Below are positions 17,962-24,027 of a stretch of DNA of 64,000 nt, one piece after another. Below the pieces are notes generated by a model, which saw only the letters and a list, made by a program, of their open reading frames with translations, was not told the origin of the DNA and did not search any database. Every line of letters begins with the position of its first letter. Within the stretch, counting starts at the first letter, position 1. The stretch comes from Firmicutes bacterium HGW-Firmicutes-14. Its GTDB lineage: Bacteria > Bacillota > Thermincolia > Thermincolales > UBA2595. The stretch is from the NCBI GenBank assembly GCA_002840275.1, contig PHAB01000004.1:124001-188000 (forward strand), written 5' to 3'. The translations under genes were made by a program, and so were the position numbers.

Positions 17962-17976
17962 CAATATCCCTCCCGG

Positions 17977-18723
17977 TTATCTGAGAAGCTGCAATGAATC
18001 AATAGGCGGCCTGTCCTCTTCACTCTTGTCGGCCGGAGCCCTCAGGGCTAAGTAAAGTTTTCCCCTGGAAGCCATGTGTGCCACCAACTGCATTTTTTCC
18101 GGCGGTACCGCAATGGTAACAGTGCTTCCGCCTTCCTGGGCTTTGCCCTCGCCCTCTCCTTCCGTCACACCCGGGGCAGTATAATTCTTCCCGACAGCCA
18201 GGACTTCTATATTCTGGAGAACAACATGGGTCTTGGTTTCTTTTACTGTATTAACCGTGGGGTCAGGGCTGAAGATTTCTATGTCGACAGTACCCAGCAC
18301 ATCTACCCTGTCCCCGGGGGTTAACATTCCCGAAACCCCGGTCTGTTCATTAACATCGATAGAAATAGCCCTCATACCCAGGGGCACGGTGTAAGCCAGG
18401 GTACTTCCTGAGCTCTCTTTGGGCACAAGTTTTGTCTGCAGAATCGGTTCACCGGCCTCGATTTCGGCTCTTGTGGTATAACCTATGACTTGGGACGGGT
18501 CAGTCACTGAGCTCCCGTGTACATATTCCATTGGTATATCTTTAAAGGCTACCTTCTCAGCGGTCACCAGGCTCCTGGCAGGAATTCTTACCGTAGCAAC
18601 AGCTACCTTTTTACTCTTAACATTTGTGATAGCATCCTTCACAGATTTGAGGTAAAAATTCAGCGTTACCGCTGTCAGGAGCCCACATATGAGAGCCAGC
18701 AGCAAGACCTTTTTGTTTGACAT
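17977..18723 (-). CDS. cpaB: Flp pilus assembly protein CpaB/RcpC
   Basis: 248 residues with one N-terminal membrane segment ('VLLLALICGLLTAVTLNFYL') and the extracytoplasmic SAF/RcpC fold: 'IPARSLVTAEKVAFKDIP', 'AEIEAGEPILQTKLVP', 'GMRAISIDVNEQTGVSGML' and 'PGDRVDVLGT'. In didermic systems CpaB partners the secretin; here no secretin gene is present, as expected for a monoderm Tad system, and CpaB probably acts at the peptidoglycan. AGGGGAAGG precedes the ATG. It lies between the TadG-like genes and cpaE. Confidence 0.92.
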   Translation of the reverse strand: MSNKKVLLLALICGLLTAVTLNFYLKSVKDAITNVKSKKVAVATVRIPARSLVTAEKVAFKDIPMEYVHGSSVTDPSQVIGYTTRAEIEAGEPILQTKLVPKESSGSTLAYTVPLGMRAISIDVNEQTGVSGMLTPGDRVDVLGTVDIEIFSPDPTVNTVKETKTHVVLQNIEVLAVGKNYTAPGVTEGEGEGKAQEGGSTVTIAVPPEKMQLVAHMASRGKLYLALRAPADKSEEDRPPIDSLQLLR

Positions 18724-18753
18724 TACCTTCCCCTCTTTCTGTTCAACCGGTTA

Positions 18754-19695
18754 TTATTCCGATAATCTAACACTGCTCAGATTCATATAATCAGGGTCTG
18801 TTACTGAATCATCCGTTTCCCCGGATACCGTCATGGGAACATACCTGGCCCAGACCCTGCTTTCATTGCCGTTCCCGTCAACCCGGTCCAGGAATACAGC
18901 CGCAAATCCCACAACCTCCAAAGTGTTATCCCCCGTCTCGTCATCCGGATTTAAATCCCTGTATACCGGGACAATGACCACCCTGGGGCAGCCTGGTTCA
19001 AAGTCATCCCATGTGCACCCTTCACTGCATGCATTAATCCGGTCTTCGATCCCCTGCTCCGTGGGCCCTGACTTGTTCCCCGGCACCTTGCCCAGTGTGT
19101 CTCCTGTTTCAACCGTCCCGTCATAACCGTTCTGGGTCAGTTCCCTGTATTCATTACCGCCATTGCCCTGTCCGGGGTACTTGATAACTCCCCTCCAGGG
19201 CGCCCCGTCCTGGGACCCGCCTTTTATCAGGTATTGGTTTCCGGGTGTTAGAGGGAGATATGTTTCATTAATCCCCAGGGGGATAAGTCCGTTCATTTCC
19301 CTGACCGGAGACAGCCTGGCAACGGCCCTTCCGTCAATGTTCTTACTCTCGAAACCAAGGGCCCGGGCAAAATAGAAGTCAACTGTCTTATTTACCGTTA
19401 TGGTAATCTTCCTGTTGTTCTCAGCAAAGTTAATATCCAGGTTATTCGGGTCAATGCCATTGAGCTGAGCATATTCCCGGGCCACATTCTCTGCGGCATA
19501 AGCATCCGGAAGTTCCTGGGCCCCGGCCAGGGCGGCGGCATCTGCCGCCCTGGCGAGGCGGGTGTGTTCCAGATACAGGATTCCGGTGTCTACCGCCAGG
19601 GCGACAAACCCCAGCAGTACCGTAAAGGCAACGGCAATAATAATGATAACCTGCCCTTCTTCCTCCTTGGTAAACCTGGATAATATCTTTATCAT
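18754..19695 (-). CDS. TadG-like pseudopilin, copy 1
   Basis: 313 residues. After a short charged leader the sequence EEEGQVIIIIAVAFTVLLGF gives a pilin-type hydrophobic helix, followed by the Tad_G segment 'ARAADAAALAGAQELPDA' and an extracellular domain with an acidic, Cys-containing part ('RINACSEGCTWDDFEPGC'). Such minor pseudopilins are thought to cap or prime Flp pili. ATG 19695 has AGAGGTGG 5 nt upstream. It is clearly paralogous to the next gene upstream (19748-20659), sharing layout and phrases such as 'ALAGAQELPD', 'FARALG' and 'GRAVAR'. The cysteines are unique to this copy. Confidence 0.85.
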   Translation of the reverse strand: MIKILSRFTKEEEGQVIIIIAVAFTVLLGFVALAVDTGILYLEHTRLARAADAAALAGAQELPDAYAAENVAREYAQLNGIDPNNLDINFAENNRKITITVNKTVDFYFARALGFESKNIDGRAVARLSPVREMNGLIPLGINETYLPLTPGNQYLIKGGSQDGAPWRGVIKYPGQGNGGNEYRELTQNGYDGTVETGDTLGKVPGNKSGPTEQGIEDRINACSEGCTWDDFEPGCPRVVIVPVYRDLNPDDETGDNTLEVVGFAAVFLDRVDGNGNESRVWARYVPMTVSGETDDSVTDPDYMNLSSVRLSE

Positions 19696-19747
19696 GGAAA
19701 CCACCTCTTTCGGACCGCATAACCAATCAACTTGCTTAACCGGTCAG

Positions 19748-20659
19748 TTATTCAACCAGCCGGACTGTATTCAGGTAAGACCCGGTTATGGAATCATCGC
19801 CTTCATTGGAAACAGTATGGTGAACATATTTTACATATACCTCGTTGTCATTGCCGTGTCCAAGGACCTTTTCCACGAAAACACTCACAAACCCGGTAAT
19901 TTCCACCCCATCCGTAGGCAGTGACCCCTGCACACGGTATATGGGGACCAGGGCTATCCGCCGGCTGTCAGGTGAATAGTTATCCCAGGTCTCCCCGGGA
20001 GCGCTGTCGATTCGGGTCTGGATACCCTGGATAGTGGGTCCCGTAACATTTCCGGTTTCCTTTTCCTGCACATCCCCGATGGCCACAACTCCATCATAGC
20101 CGTTCAGCGCAGATTCCCTGTAATCGTCCGACCCGCTCTGTCCGGGATACGCGATAATCCCGGTCCACCCTGTTGCAGGGCTGCCCACTTTGATAATATA
20201 CTGGTGCCCTGCCTGCAGGGGCAGCAGGCTCTCATCAATACCTATCGGCAGAAGCCCGCTTGTTCTTGATACGGGATAAATCCTGGCCACAGCCCTGCCG
20301 TTTACCGTGGAAGTATTAATTCCCAGGGCCCTGGCAAAAAACAGGTTGACCTCTTTGCTGCAGGCAACTGTTATATCCCTTGAATCAGCAGAAAAGCTGA
20401 TATTCAGGTTACCTGAAGGCAGGTTATTTCTGGCCGCATAATCAAGGGCCATTGCCCGCGCCTCAGCAGTGTCCGGAAGTTCCTGAGCGCCGGCCAGGGC
20501 TGCGGCATCCACAGCTCTGGCAAGTTTTGTATGCTCAAGGTACAGCGCCCCTATGTCGGTTGCCAGAGCGACAAAACCCATTAATACAGTAAATGCAATG
20601 GCTGTGATTATAGCGGCACTGCCATTATCTTTTGTCAAGGTACCGGCCTGTCTCCGCAT
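19748..20659 (-). CDS. TadG-like pseudopilin, copy 2
   Basis: 303 residues with the same plan as copy 1: short leader, hydrophobic helix ('SAAIITAIAFTVLMGFVAL'), 'AVDAAALAGAQELPDT', and an extracellular beta-rich domain that includes 'FFARALGINTSTVNGRAVARI' and a matching 'YPGQSG..YRE..LNGYDG' block. It lacks the four cysteines of copy 1. GGAGGG precedes the ATG. The two adjacent copies look like an old tandem duplication whose products may form a heteromeric tip complex; that is inference. Confidence 0.85.
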   Translation of the reverse strand: MRRQAGTLTKDNGSAAIITAIAFTVLMGFVALATDIGALYLEHTKLARAVDAAALAGAQELPDTAEARAMALDYAARNNLPSGNLNISFSADSRDITVACSKEVNLFFARALGINTSTVNGRAVARIYPVSRTSGLLPIGIDESLLPLQAGHQYIIKVGSPATGWTGIIAYPGQSGSDDYRESALNGYDGVVAIGDVQEKETGNVTGPTIQGIQTRIDSAPGETWDNYSPDSRRIALVPIYRVQGSLPTDGVEITGFVSVFVEKVLGHGNDNEVYVKYVHHTVSNEGDDSITGSYLNTVRLVE

Positions 20660-20663
20660 CTTA

Positions 20664-21077
20664 TCATCCCTCCACTCTCATGGTCGTCTGGGAGGTAACT
20701 ACATACGGGTCCCCTATAATGTTTCCGATCACAGGGGCAATAATATCTACCGGATAAGATACCTCAACCCCGACAGAACTGCCCCTGGCCCGGGGTCCTG
20801 CTGCCGTGGGATCAATGGTTATCGTCAGGTTGCCGGCATTCAGCTGATTGGCATTAGTCCCCAACTGAACCGCACTGATAATCTCAGCATCCGTTCCGCC
20901 GACAGCCCCTTCCCGGGCCCCTTCCCTTGACAGGTTCGTGACAATCATATAAGTATTTAGTATCCGGCCAAACTCAACAATACCAAATATCAGCATTATT
21001 AAAATAGGCAGCACCAGGGCCATTTCGACAACAGCCTGTCCGTGCTGTTTTCTGCGGAAACTTTGAAACCAAATCAT
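20664..21077 (-). CDS. tadE: TadE-like pseudopilin
   Basis: 137 residues. The leader ends RRKQHG and the mature part begins QAVVEMALVLPILIMLIFGI, with Glu at +5, so TadV should cut after the Gly. TadE proteins are minor pseudopilins needed for Flp pilus formation. The TadE motif continues 'VEFGRILNTYMIVTNLSREGAREGA'. ATG 21077 has GGGGTG 6 nt upstream, where the site overlaps the stop of tadV; a GTG at 21086 is the in-frame alternative. Translation coupling with tadV is likely. Confidence 0.92.
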   Translation of the reverse strand: MIWFQSFRRKQHGQAVVEMALVLPILIMLIFGIVEFGRILNTYMIVTNLSREGAREGAVGGTDAEIISAVQLGTNANQLNAGNLTITIDPTAAGPRARGSSVGVEVSYPVDIIAPVIGNIIGDPYVVTSQTTMRVEG

Positions 21078-21082
21078 TTTAA

Positions 21083-21607
21083 TCACCCCACCAGGTACGC
21101 CAGTAATGTACCAATGCCAATTGCCAGACCATATGGCAGGGATTCATGAAATTCCGCTTTATCCAGGCTCTTGAGAGTGTTGACTTTGAACACACTCCCG
21201 AGAAAAAAACTGAGCCAAATCCGCTTCAAAGTGGCCAGTAACCGTCCTTGTTTTACCAACAACAGAATCGCAAGAATCCCCCCTGCAATCCCGGTAGCCA
21301 GAAACGCTTTGAATGCGAACAGCGCGCCTTTAAGAGCACCGATGGCCCCCATCAGTTTTACATCTCCCGCCCCAAATCCGCCCAGGACGAAGGGGATGAA
21401 AAGAAGTCCTATTCCCGCTCCCAGCCCTTTTAGACTGAAGATAAATCCATCCATCCCTGAGAACACTGAATTCACGGCCAACCCGGCAAGCGCCGCAGGC
21501 AGGACTACCGCGTTAAGAATTTTTCGTTCTTTTATATCCGTATACACCGAAATAATCACAACTGCAGCCACTATTATGTCGGCAATGTGCACAGCCAGTA
21601 TTTTCAT
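21083..21607 (-). CDS. tadV: Prepilin peptidase TadV/CpaA
   Basis: An inner-membrane aspartic protease of about 174 residues that removes the leader of Flp pilins and TadE/TadG pseudopilins. The two catalytic aspartates are visible: D in 'SVYTDIKERKILN' near residue 30 and the GxGD motif 'GGFGAGDVKLMGAIGA' near residue 80. There are five or six membrane segments and no methylase domain, as in the short A24 peptidases of Tad systems. ATG 21607 has AAGGGTGG 5 nt upstream. It follows Flp pilin 1 by about 60 nt. Confidence 0.93.
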   Translation of the reverse strand: MKILAVHIADIIVAAVVIISVYTDIKERKILNAVVLPAALAGLAVNSVFSGMDGFIFSLKGLGAGIGLLFIPFVLGGFGAGDVKLMGAIGALKGALFAFKAFLATGIAGGILAILLLVKQGRLLATLKRIWLSFFLGSVFKVNTLKSLDKAEFHESLPYGLAIGIGTLLAYLVG

Positions 21608-21668
21608 CTGTTCCACCCTTTTTGACAACGGACCCTACTTATTGGAAGTAGGGTCCGTCACTCACTCA

Positions 21669-21830
21669 TTACAGGTTGTCACTGACGTTCTTGAATTTCT
21701 GAGCCAGCTTAGGCCCCATTACAACTAATACCGCGATAACTCCAATTACCAAAAGTGCCAGGATCAAACCATATTCAGTCATGCCCTGACCTCTCTCTTC
21801 TACCGCCAGTTTCCTGAACATTTTCAACAC
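21669..21830 (-). CDS. Flp-type IVb pilin 1
   Basis: A prepilin of 53 residues, too short for routine gene finding. Its 14-residue leader ends EERG and the mature pilin begins QGMTEYGLILALLVIGVI, with the class III cleavage rule G|xxxxEY satisfied (Glu at +5, Tyr at +6). The mature 39 residues are one hydrophobic helix plus a short polar end (KFKNVSDNL). The start is GTG 21830 with GGGGGTG 6 nt upstream; ATG 21821 is an in-frame alternative. The mature protein differs from Flp pilin 2 at a single internal position. It lies under riboswitch R1 and heads the main Tad gene block. Confidence 0.93.
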   Translation of the reverse strand: MLKMFRKLAVEERGQGMTEYGLILALLVIGVIAVLVVMGPKLAQKFKNVSDNL

Positions 21831-21909
21831 TTTGTTCACCCCCATATCATTTGATATTTATCAATCTTGTTATTATTTATAAATCTAGTCCAATATTTTA
21901 TTTGCAGGA

Positions 21910-21950
21910 AAATATAAAACCCTTCTCAACTGCTCGCCAGAGAAGGGTTT
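21910..21950 (-). terminator. R1 riboswitch terminator
   Basis: Minus-strand AAACCCTTCTC and GAGAAGGGTTT form a perfect 11-bp stem around a 12-nt loop, followed by TATATTTTCC. It lies about 20 nt after aptamer R1 and 80 nt before the Flp pilin 1 start, so it is the expression platform. The 5' arm (CCCTTC) can alternatively pair with GAAGGG at the aptamer's 3' edge (21970-21975). Confidence 0.85.
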
Positions 21951-21969
21951 ATCGCTCTATCACCACTCC

Positions 21970-22072
21970 CCCTTCGGCAGCCTGGCGATCATGACCAGTC
22001 AGCAGTTGGCTGCTGGTTTTAGACCCATGGCTTTGCGACACCGCCTTTCGACGGTTTAGCCTTTTTCGTGAG
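21970..22072 (-). ncRNA. c-di-GMP-I (GEMM-I) riboswitch R1, upstream of Flp pilin 1
   Basis: The minus strand carries the GEMM-I core in order: AAAAAGGCTAAACC, a hairpin with the GAAA tetraloop (CGTCGAAAGGCGG), the invariant GTCGCAAAGCC, GGGTCTAAAACC serving as tetraloop receptor, a CAGCAG/CTGCTG hairpin, and the closing GATCGCCAGGCTGCCGAA. This class binds cyclic di-GMP. It is followed by an intrinsic terminator and then Flp pilin 1 and the Tad genes. It resembles R2 closely along its length, pointing to duplication. Whether ligand turns expression on or off cannot be told without folding. Confidence 0.95.
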
Positions 22073-22092
22073 GTATCATTTTGTCTGATTTA

Positions 22093-22101
22093 ATTGTAAC
22101 A
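22093..22101 (-). promoter_or_regulatory. Possible extended -10 promoter before R1
   Basis: Minus-strand TGTTACAAT fits an extended -10 (TGn-TACAAT), with no good -35 element. It lies between the end of the GT-like gene and aptamer R1 and would give an independent transcript for Flp pilin 1 and the Tad genes. Weak, sequence-only call. Confidence 0.35.
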
Positions 22102-22105
22102 CAAT

Positions 22106-22612
22106 TTAACTACGGGTACATCGACCCTTGGTCCCATTTTTATATAGGACTCTGGTCCTATATAGACTTGCCCTGGAACCGTTTAGGACAGATTCAACCG
22201 TCCTGGACATGAGGCCGTAGTTCACCGGAACCGTTAGATCAAAAAAGTAAATTATTTCTCCGTGACACAGGTTAGAAATCTTCTTGGGAACTCCCCCGTC
22301 CTTGCCCGTGTTAAGAAACCTCAACTCGGGAAAAATCCCCTTAAGATGTGTGATGATTTTGGCGGTCTGATCCACAGACCCGGCATCCACAATCATAACC
22401 TCCACCGGGTATTTGCCTGTAGCTGCAAATACGGTCCGGATAATGCCTTCGATGATGTCCTGCTGGTTTTTAACCAGGAACATCAGACTCAGGCCGGGAA
22501 CTTTACTGCTGAAATCCCTTGTTCTGTACGATTCAACTACATGATGCAGAAAGATGATGATACTATATATGGCAATCAGTAGTGCGGTTACCAATAACCA
22601 ATTGCGGTACAT
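22106..22612 (-). CDS. Short membrane-anchored GT2-like protein under riboswitch control
   Basis: 168 residues: one N-terminal membrane helix (residues 5-25), then a cytosolic part that matches the first half of a family 2 glycosyltransferase: 'LSLMFLVKNQQDIIEGIIR', 'VEVMIVDAGSVDQTAKII' (the position of the usual DDGSxDxT nucleotide-binding loop) and 'CHGEIIYFFDLTVPVNYGLM'. It ends soon after, without the usual catalytic and acceptor half, so activity is doubtful. ATG 22612 has GGGTGG upstream; the longer reading to 22822 would run through the riboswitch. It lies between two Flp pilins with its own c-di-GMP riboswitch. It could modify pilin or act as a regulatory relic; function is unknown. 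Confidence 0.75.
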   Translation of the reverse strand: MYRNWLLVTALLIAIYSIIIFLHHVVESYRTRDFSSKVPGLSLMFLVKNQQDIIEGIIRTVFAATGKYPVEVMIVDAGSVDQTAKIITHLKGIFPELRFLNTGKDGGVPKKISNLCHGEIIYFFDLTVPVNYGLMSRTVESVLNGSRASLYRTRVLYKNGTKGRCTRS

Positions 22613-22695
22613 TCTACCACCCCATAAGACACGTCTCTTATATCTTATGCAGGGAAACATACCGGCGCTAATTGAATTATAATATTCCGGACAAC

Positions 22696-22734
22696 AAAAA
22701 ACCCTCCTCCAAAAACCAACCAGCCAGAGAAGGG
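22696..22734 (-). terminator. R2 riboswitch terminator
   Basis: Minus-strand CCCTTCTC and GAGGAGGG pair (one G-U) around a 17-nt loop and are followed by TTTTTTG. It is the expression platform of R2 and lies about 80 nt before the GT-like start. The 5' arm can alternatively pair with GAGAACGGG at 22744-22752 with one bulged C. Confidence 0.82.
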
Positions 22735-22750
22735 CCTCTTGTTCCCGTTC

Positions 22751-22852
22751 TCCTGCGGCAGCCTGGCAATCATGACCAGCCAGCAGTTGGCTGCCGGTTT
22801 TAGACCCATGGCTTTGCGTCACCGTTTTTCAGCGGTTTTGCCTTTTTCCGGA
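22751..22852 (-). ncRNA. c-di-GMP-I (GEMM-I) riboswitch R2, upstream of the GT-like gene
   Basis: Minus strand: AAAAAGGCAAAACC, a hairpin (CGCTGAAAAACGG), GTGACGCAAAGCC, GGGTCTAAAACC, a GGCAGCCAACTGCTGGC hairpin and GATTGCCAGGCTGCCG. All conserved GEMM-I blocks are present. Its 5' end lies only about 14 nt after the Flp pilin 2 stop codon, leaving no room for a separate promoter outside coding sequence. It therefore most likely acts as a conditional terminator inside the transcript that starts upstream of R3. Confidence 0.94.
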
Positions 22853-22865
22853 GATTTATTCCCTT

Positions 22866-23030
22866 TTAGTTTAGGTTGTCACTTACGTTCTTGAATTTCT
22901 GAGCAATCTTCGGACCCATTACAACCAGTACAGCTATAACACCGATTACGAGAAGTGCAAGTATAAGGCCATATTCGGTCATACCTTGTCCTCTTTCTTC
23001 TTTCAGGAAGTTTTTCATTAATGCCAGCAT
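22866..23030 (-). CDS. Flp-type IVb pilin 2
   Basis: A prepilin of 54 residues with a 14-residue leader ending KEERG and mature sequence QGMTEYGLILALLVIGVI, satisfying the G|xxxxEY rule for TadV. The mature part matches Flp pilin 1 except Ile for Leu at position 28 and one extra C-terminal Asn, although the DNA has many synonymous changes. GGAGGTG lies 6 nt before the ATG, a much stronger ribosome site than that of pilin 1, so this may be the major pilin. It is the first gene after promoter and riboswitch R3. Confidence 0.95.
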   Translation of the reverse strand: MLALMKNFLKEERGQGMTEYGLILALLVIGVIAVLVVMGPKIAQKFKNVSDNLN

Positions 23031-23115
23031 GTTTTTCACCTCCTCCGATTTTTTAAAACCGCACTACAGAATAGCATAAAATCAACAGAGTTCTTGGTTA
23101 GCCATCGGATAAATG

Positions 23116-23150
23116 CAAAAAACCCTTCTCCCCAAGTGCAGAGAAAGGTT
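23116..23150 (-). terminator. R3 riboswitch terminator
   Basis: Minus-strand AACCTTTCTC and GAGAAGGGTT form a 10-bp stem with one U-G pair and a 10-nt loop, followed by TTTTTTGC. It lies between aptamer R3 and Flp pilin 2. The 5' arm ACCTTTC is also complementary to GAAAGGT at the aptamer's 3' edge (23165-23171). Confidence 0.85.
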
Positions 23151-23164
23151 CAAAACGGTATAAC

Positions 23165-23256
23165 ACCTTTCGGCAGCTTGGCGATCCTAGTGATTAATCA
23201 CCGTAGACCCATAGCTTTGCGCCACCGTCTTTCAACGGTTTAGCCTTTTTCGTCGA
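23165..23256 (-). ncRNA. c-di-GMP-I (GEMM-I) riboswitch R3, upstream of Flp pilin 2
   Basis: Minus strand: AAAAAGGCTAAACC, a GAAA-capped hairpin (CGTTGAAAGACGG), GTGGCGCAAAGC, GGGTCTACGG, a GTGATTAATCAC hairpin, and GATCGCCAAGCTGCCGAAAGG. The P3 hairpin is unrelated in sequence to those of R1 and R2 while the core is kept, as expected of a functional, older copy. It is preceded at the right distance by a sigma-A promoter, so it heads the entire pilus unit. Confidence 0.94.
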
Positions 23257-23279
23257 TTTTTGTAGATTTTCGCAAAATA

Positions 23280-23308
23280 ATCTTACCATATTTTACTATG
23301 GTTGTCTA
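23280..23308 (-). promoter_or_regulatory. Sigma-A promoter of the riboswitch/pilin/Tad unit, with internal inverted repeat
   Basis: Minus-strand TAGACA, 17 nt, TAAGAT. The spacer holds ACCATA-GTAAAA-TATGGT (23285-23302), a 6-bp inverted repeat ideally placed for a repressor or activator. The response regulator gene ends only 17 nt upstream of the -35. Transcription would begin near 23273, just before aptamer R3. Confidence 0.75.
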
Positions 23309-23324
23309 CATTTTTATGAGATTT

Positions 23325-24014
23325 TTATAAATTGACCAGTTTAAACTTAATCGCAGACAGGGCTGCCTGGGTCCGGTCCTTCACCTGAAGTTTCCTGAAA
23401 ATGCTGGAGATATGGTTTTTTACGGTTTTTTCACTGATATAAAGCATTGCGGCCATTTCCCGGTTATGGATACCCTGGGCAATATATCTTAAAATTTCTG
23501 TTTCCCTGGGAGTTAATTCAAATTGTTCAAGACTACTTCCCACCTCAACTGAATTATCTAAGCCAACCTCATCCAGCCTTTGGCCTGTAGCCTGGGCCAA
23601 TTCCTTAAAGAGCATGGAGGTTATTTTGGGGTGAATTACCATCTCACCGGCATGAACAGCCCGGATGGTTGATGACAGGGCCTCAGGCTCAATATCCTTA
23701 AGAATGTACCCGCTTACACCGGCCCTGATAACTTCAATAACCTTTTGTTCACTGTCCTCGACGGTCAGAGCGACAACCTTGATGCCTGGGTACTCTCTCT
23801 TTATTATTCCGGTAGCTTCCAAGCCGTCTTTTCTGGGCATATGTATATCCATGATTATAACATCAGGCTGTAATTCCATGGCCTTGGTGATTACATCCTC
23901 CCCATCACCCGCTTCCCCGATTACCCTTATCCCGGGATCAAGCTCTATAACCTTGATTAGTCCCTCCCGGATAAGGGGATGGTCATCGGCAATCAATACC
24001 TTCACCGGTTCCAA
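23325..24014 (-). CDS. NarL/DegU-type response regulator
   Basis: 229 residues: a receiver domain with 'VLIADDHPLIREGL', phospho-acceptor Asp in 'DVIIMDIHMPRKDG', and Lys in 'GYILKDIEPE', then a LuxR-type helix-turn-helix ('LTPRETEILRYIAQGIHNREMA' and 'SEKTVKNHISSIFRKL'). It should bind DNA when phosphorylated by the sensor encoded just upstream. TTG 24014 is the start (AGGGGGGG 7 nt upstream); a longer reading to 24113 overlaps the kinase gene. The DegU label is by domain and context only. The pilus promoter starts a few bases after its stop, making that promoter an obvious candidate target. Confidence 0.93.
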   Translation of the reverse strand: MEPVKVLIADDHPLIREGLIKVIELDPGIRVIGEAGDGEDVITKAMELQPDVIIMDIHMPRKDGLEATGIIKREYPGIKVVALTVEDSEQKVIEVIRAGVSGYILKDIEPEALSSTIRAVHAGEMVIHPKITSMLFKELAQATGQRLDEVGLDNSVEVGSSLEQFELTPRETEILRYIAQGIHNREMAAMLYISEKTVKNHISSIFRKLQVKDRTQAALSAIKFKLVNL

Positions 24015-24027
24015 ATCCGAACCCCCC

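Noticed and set aside
22613-22822. N-terminal extension of the GT-like gene to 22822
   Set aside because: The extended frame runs through the riboswitch aptamer and terminator; the ATG at 22612 with its own ribosome site is the real start.
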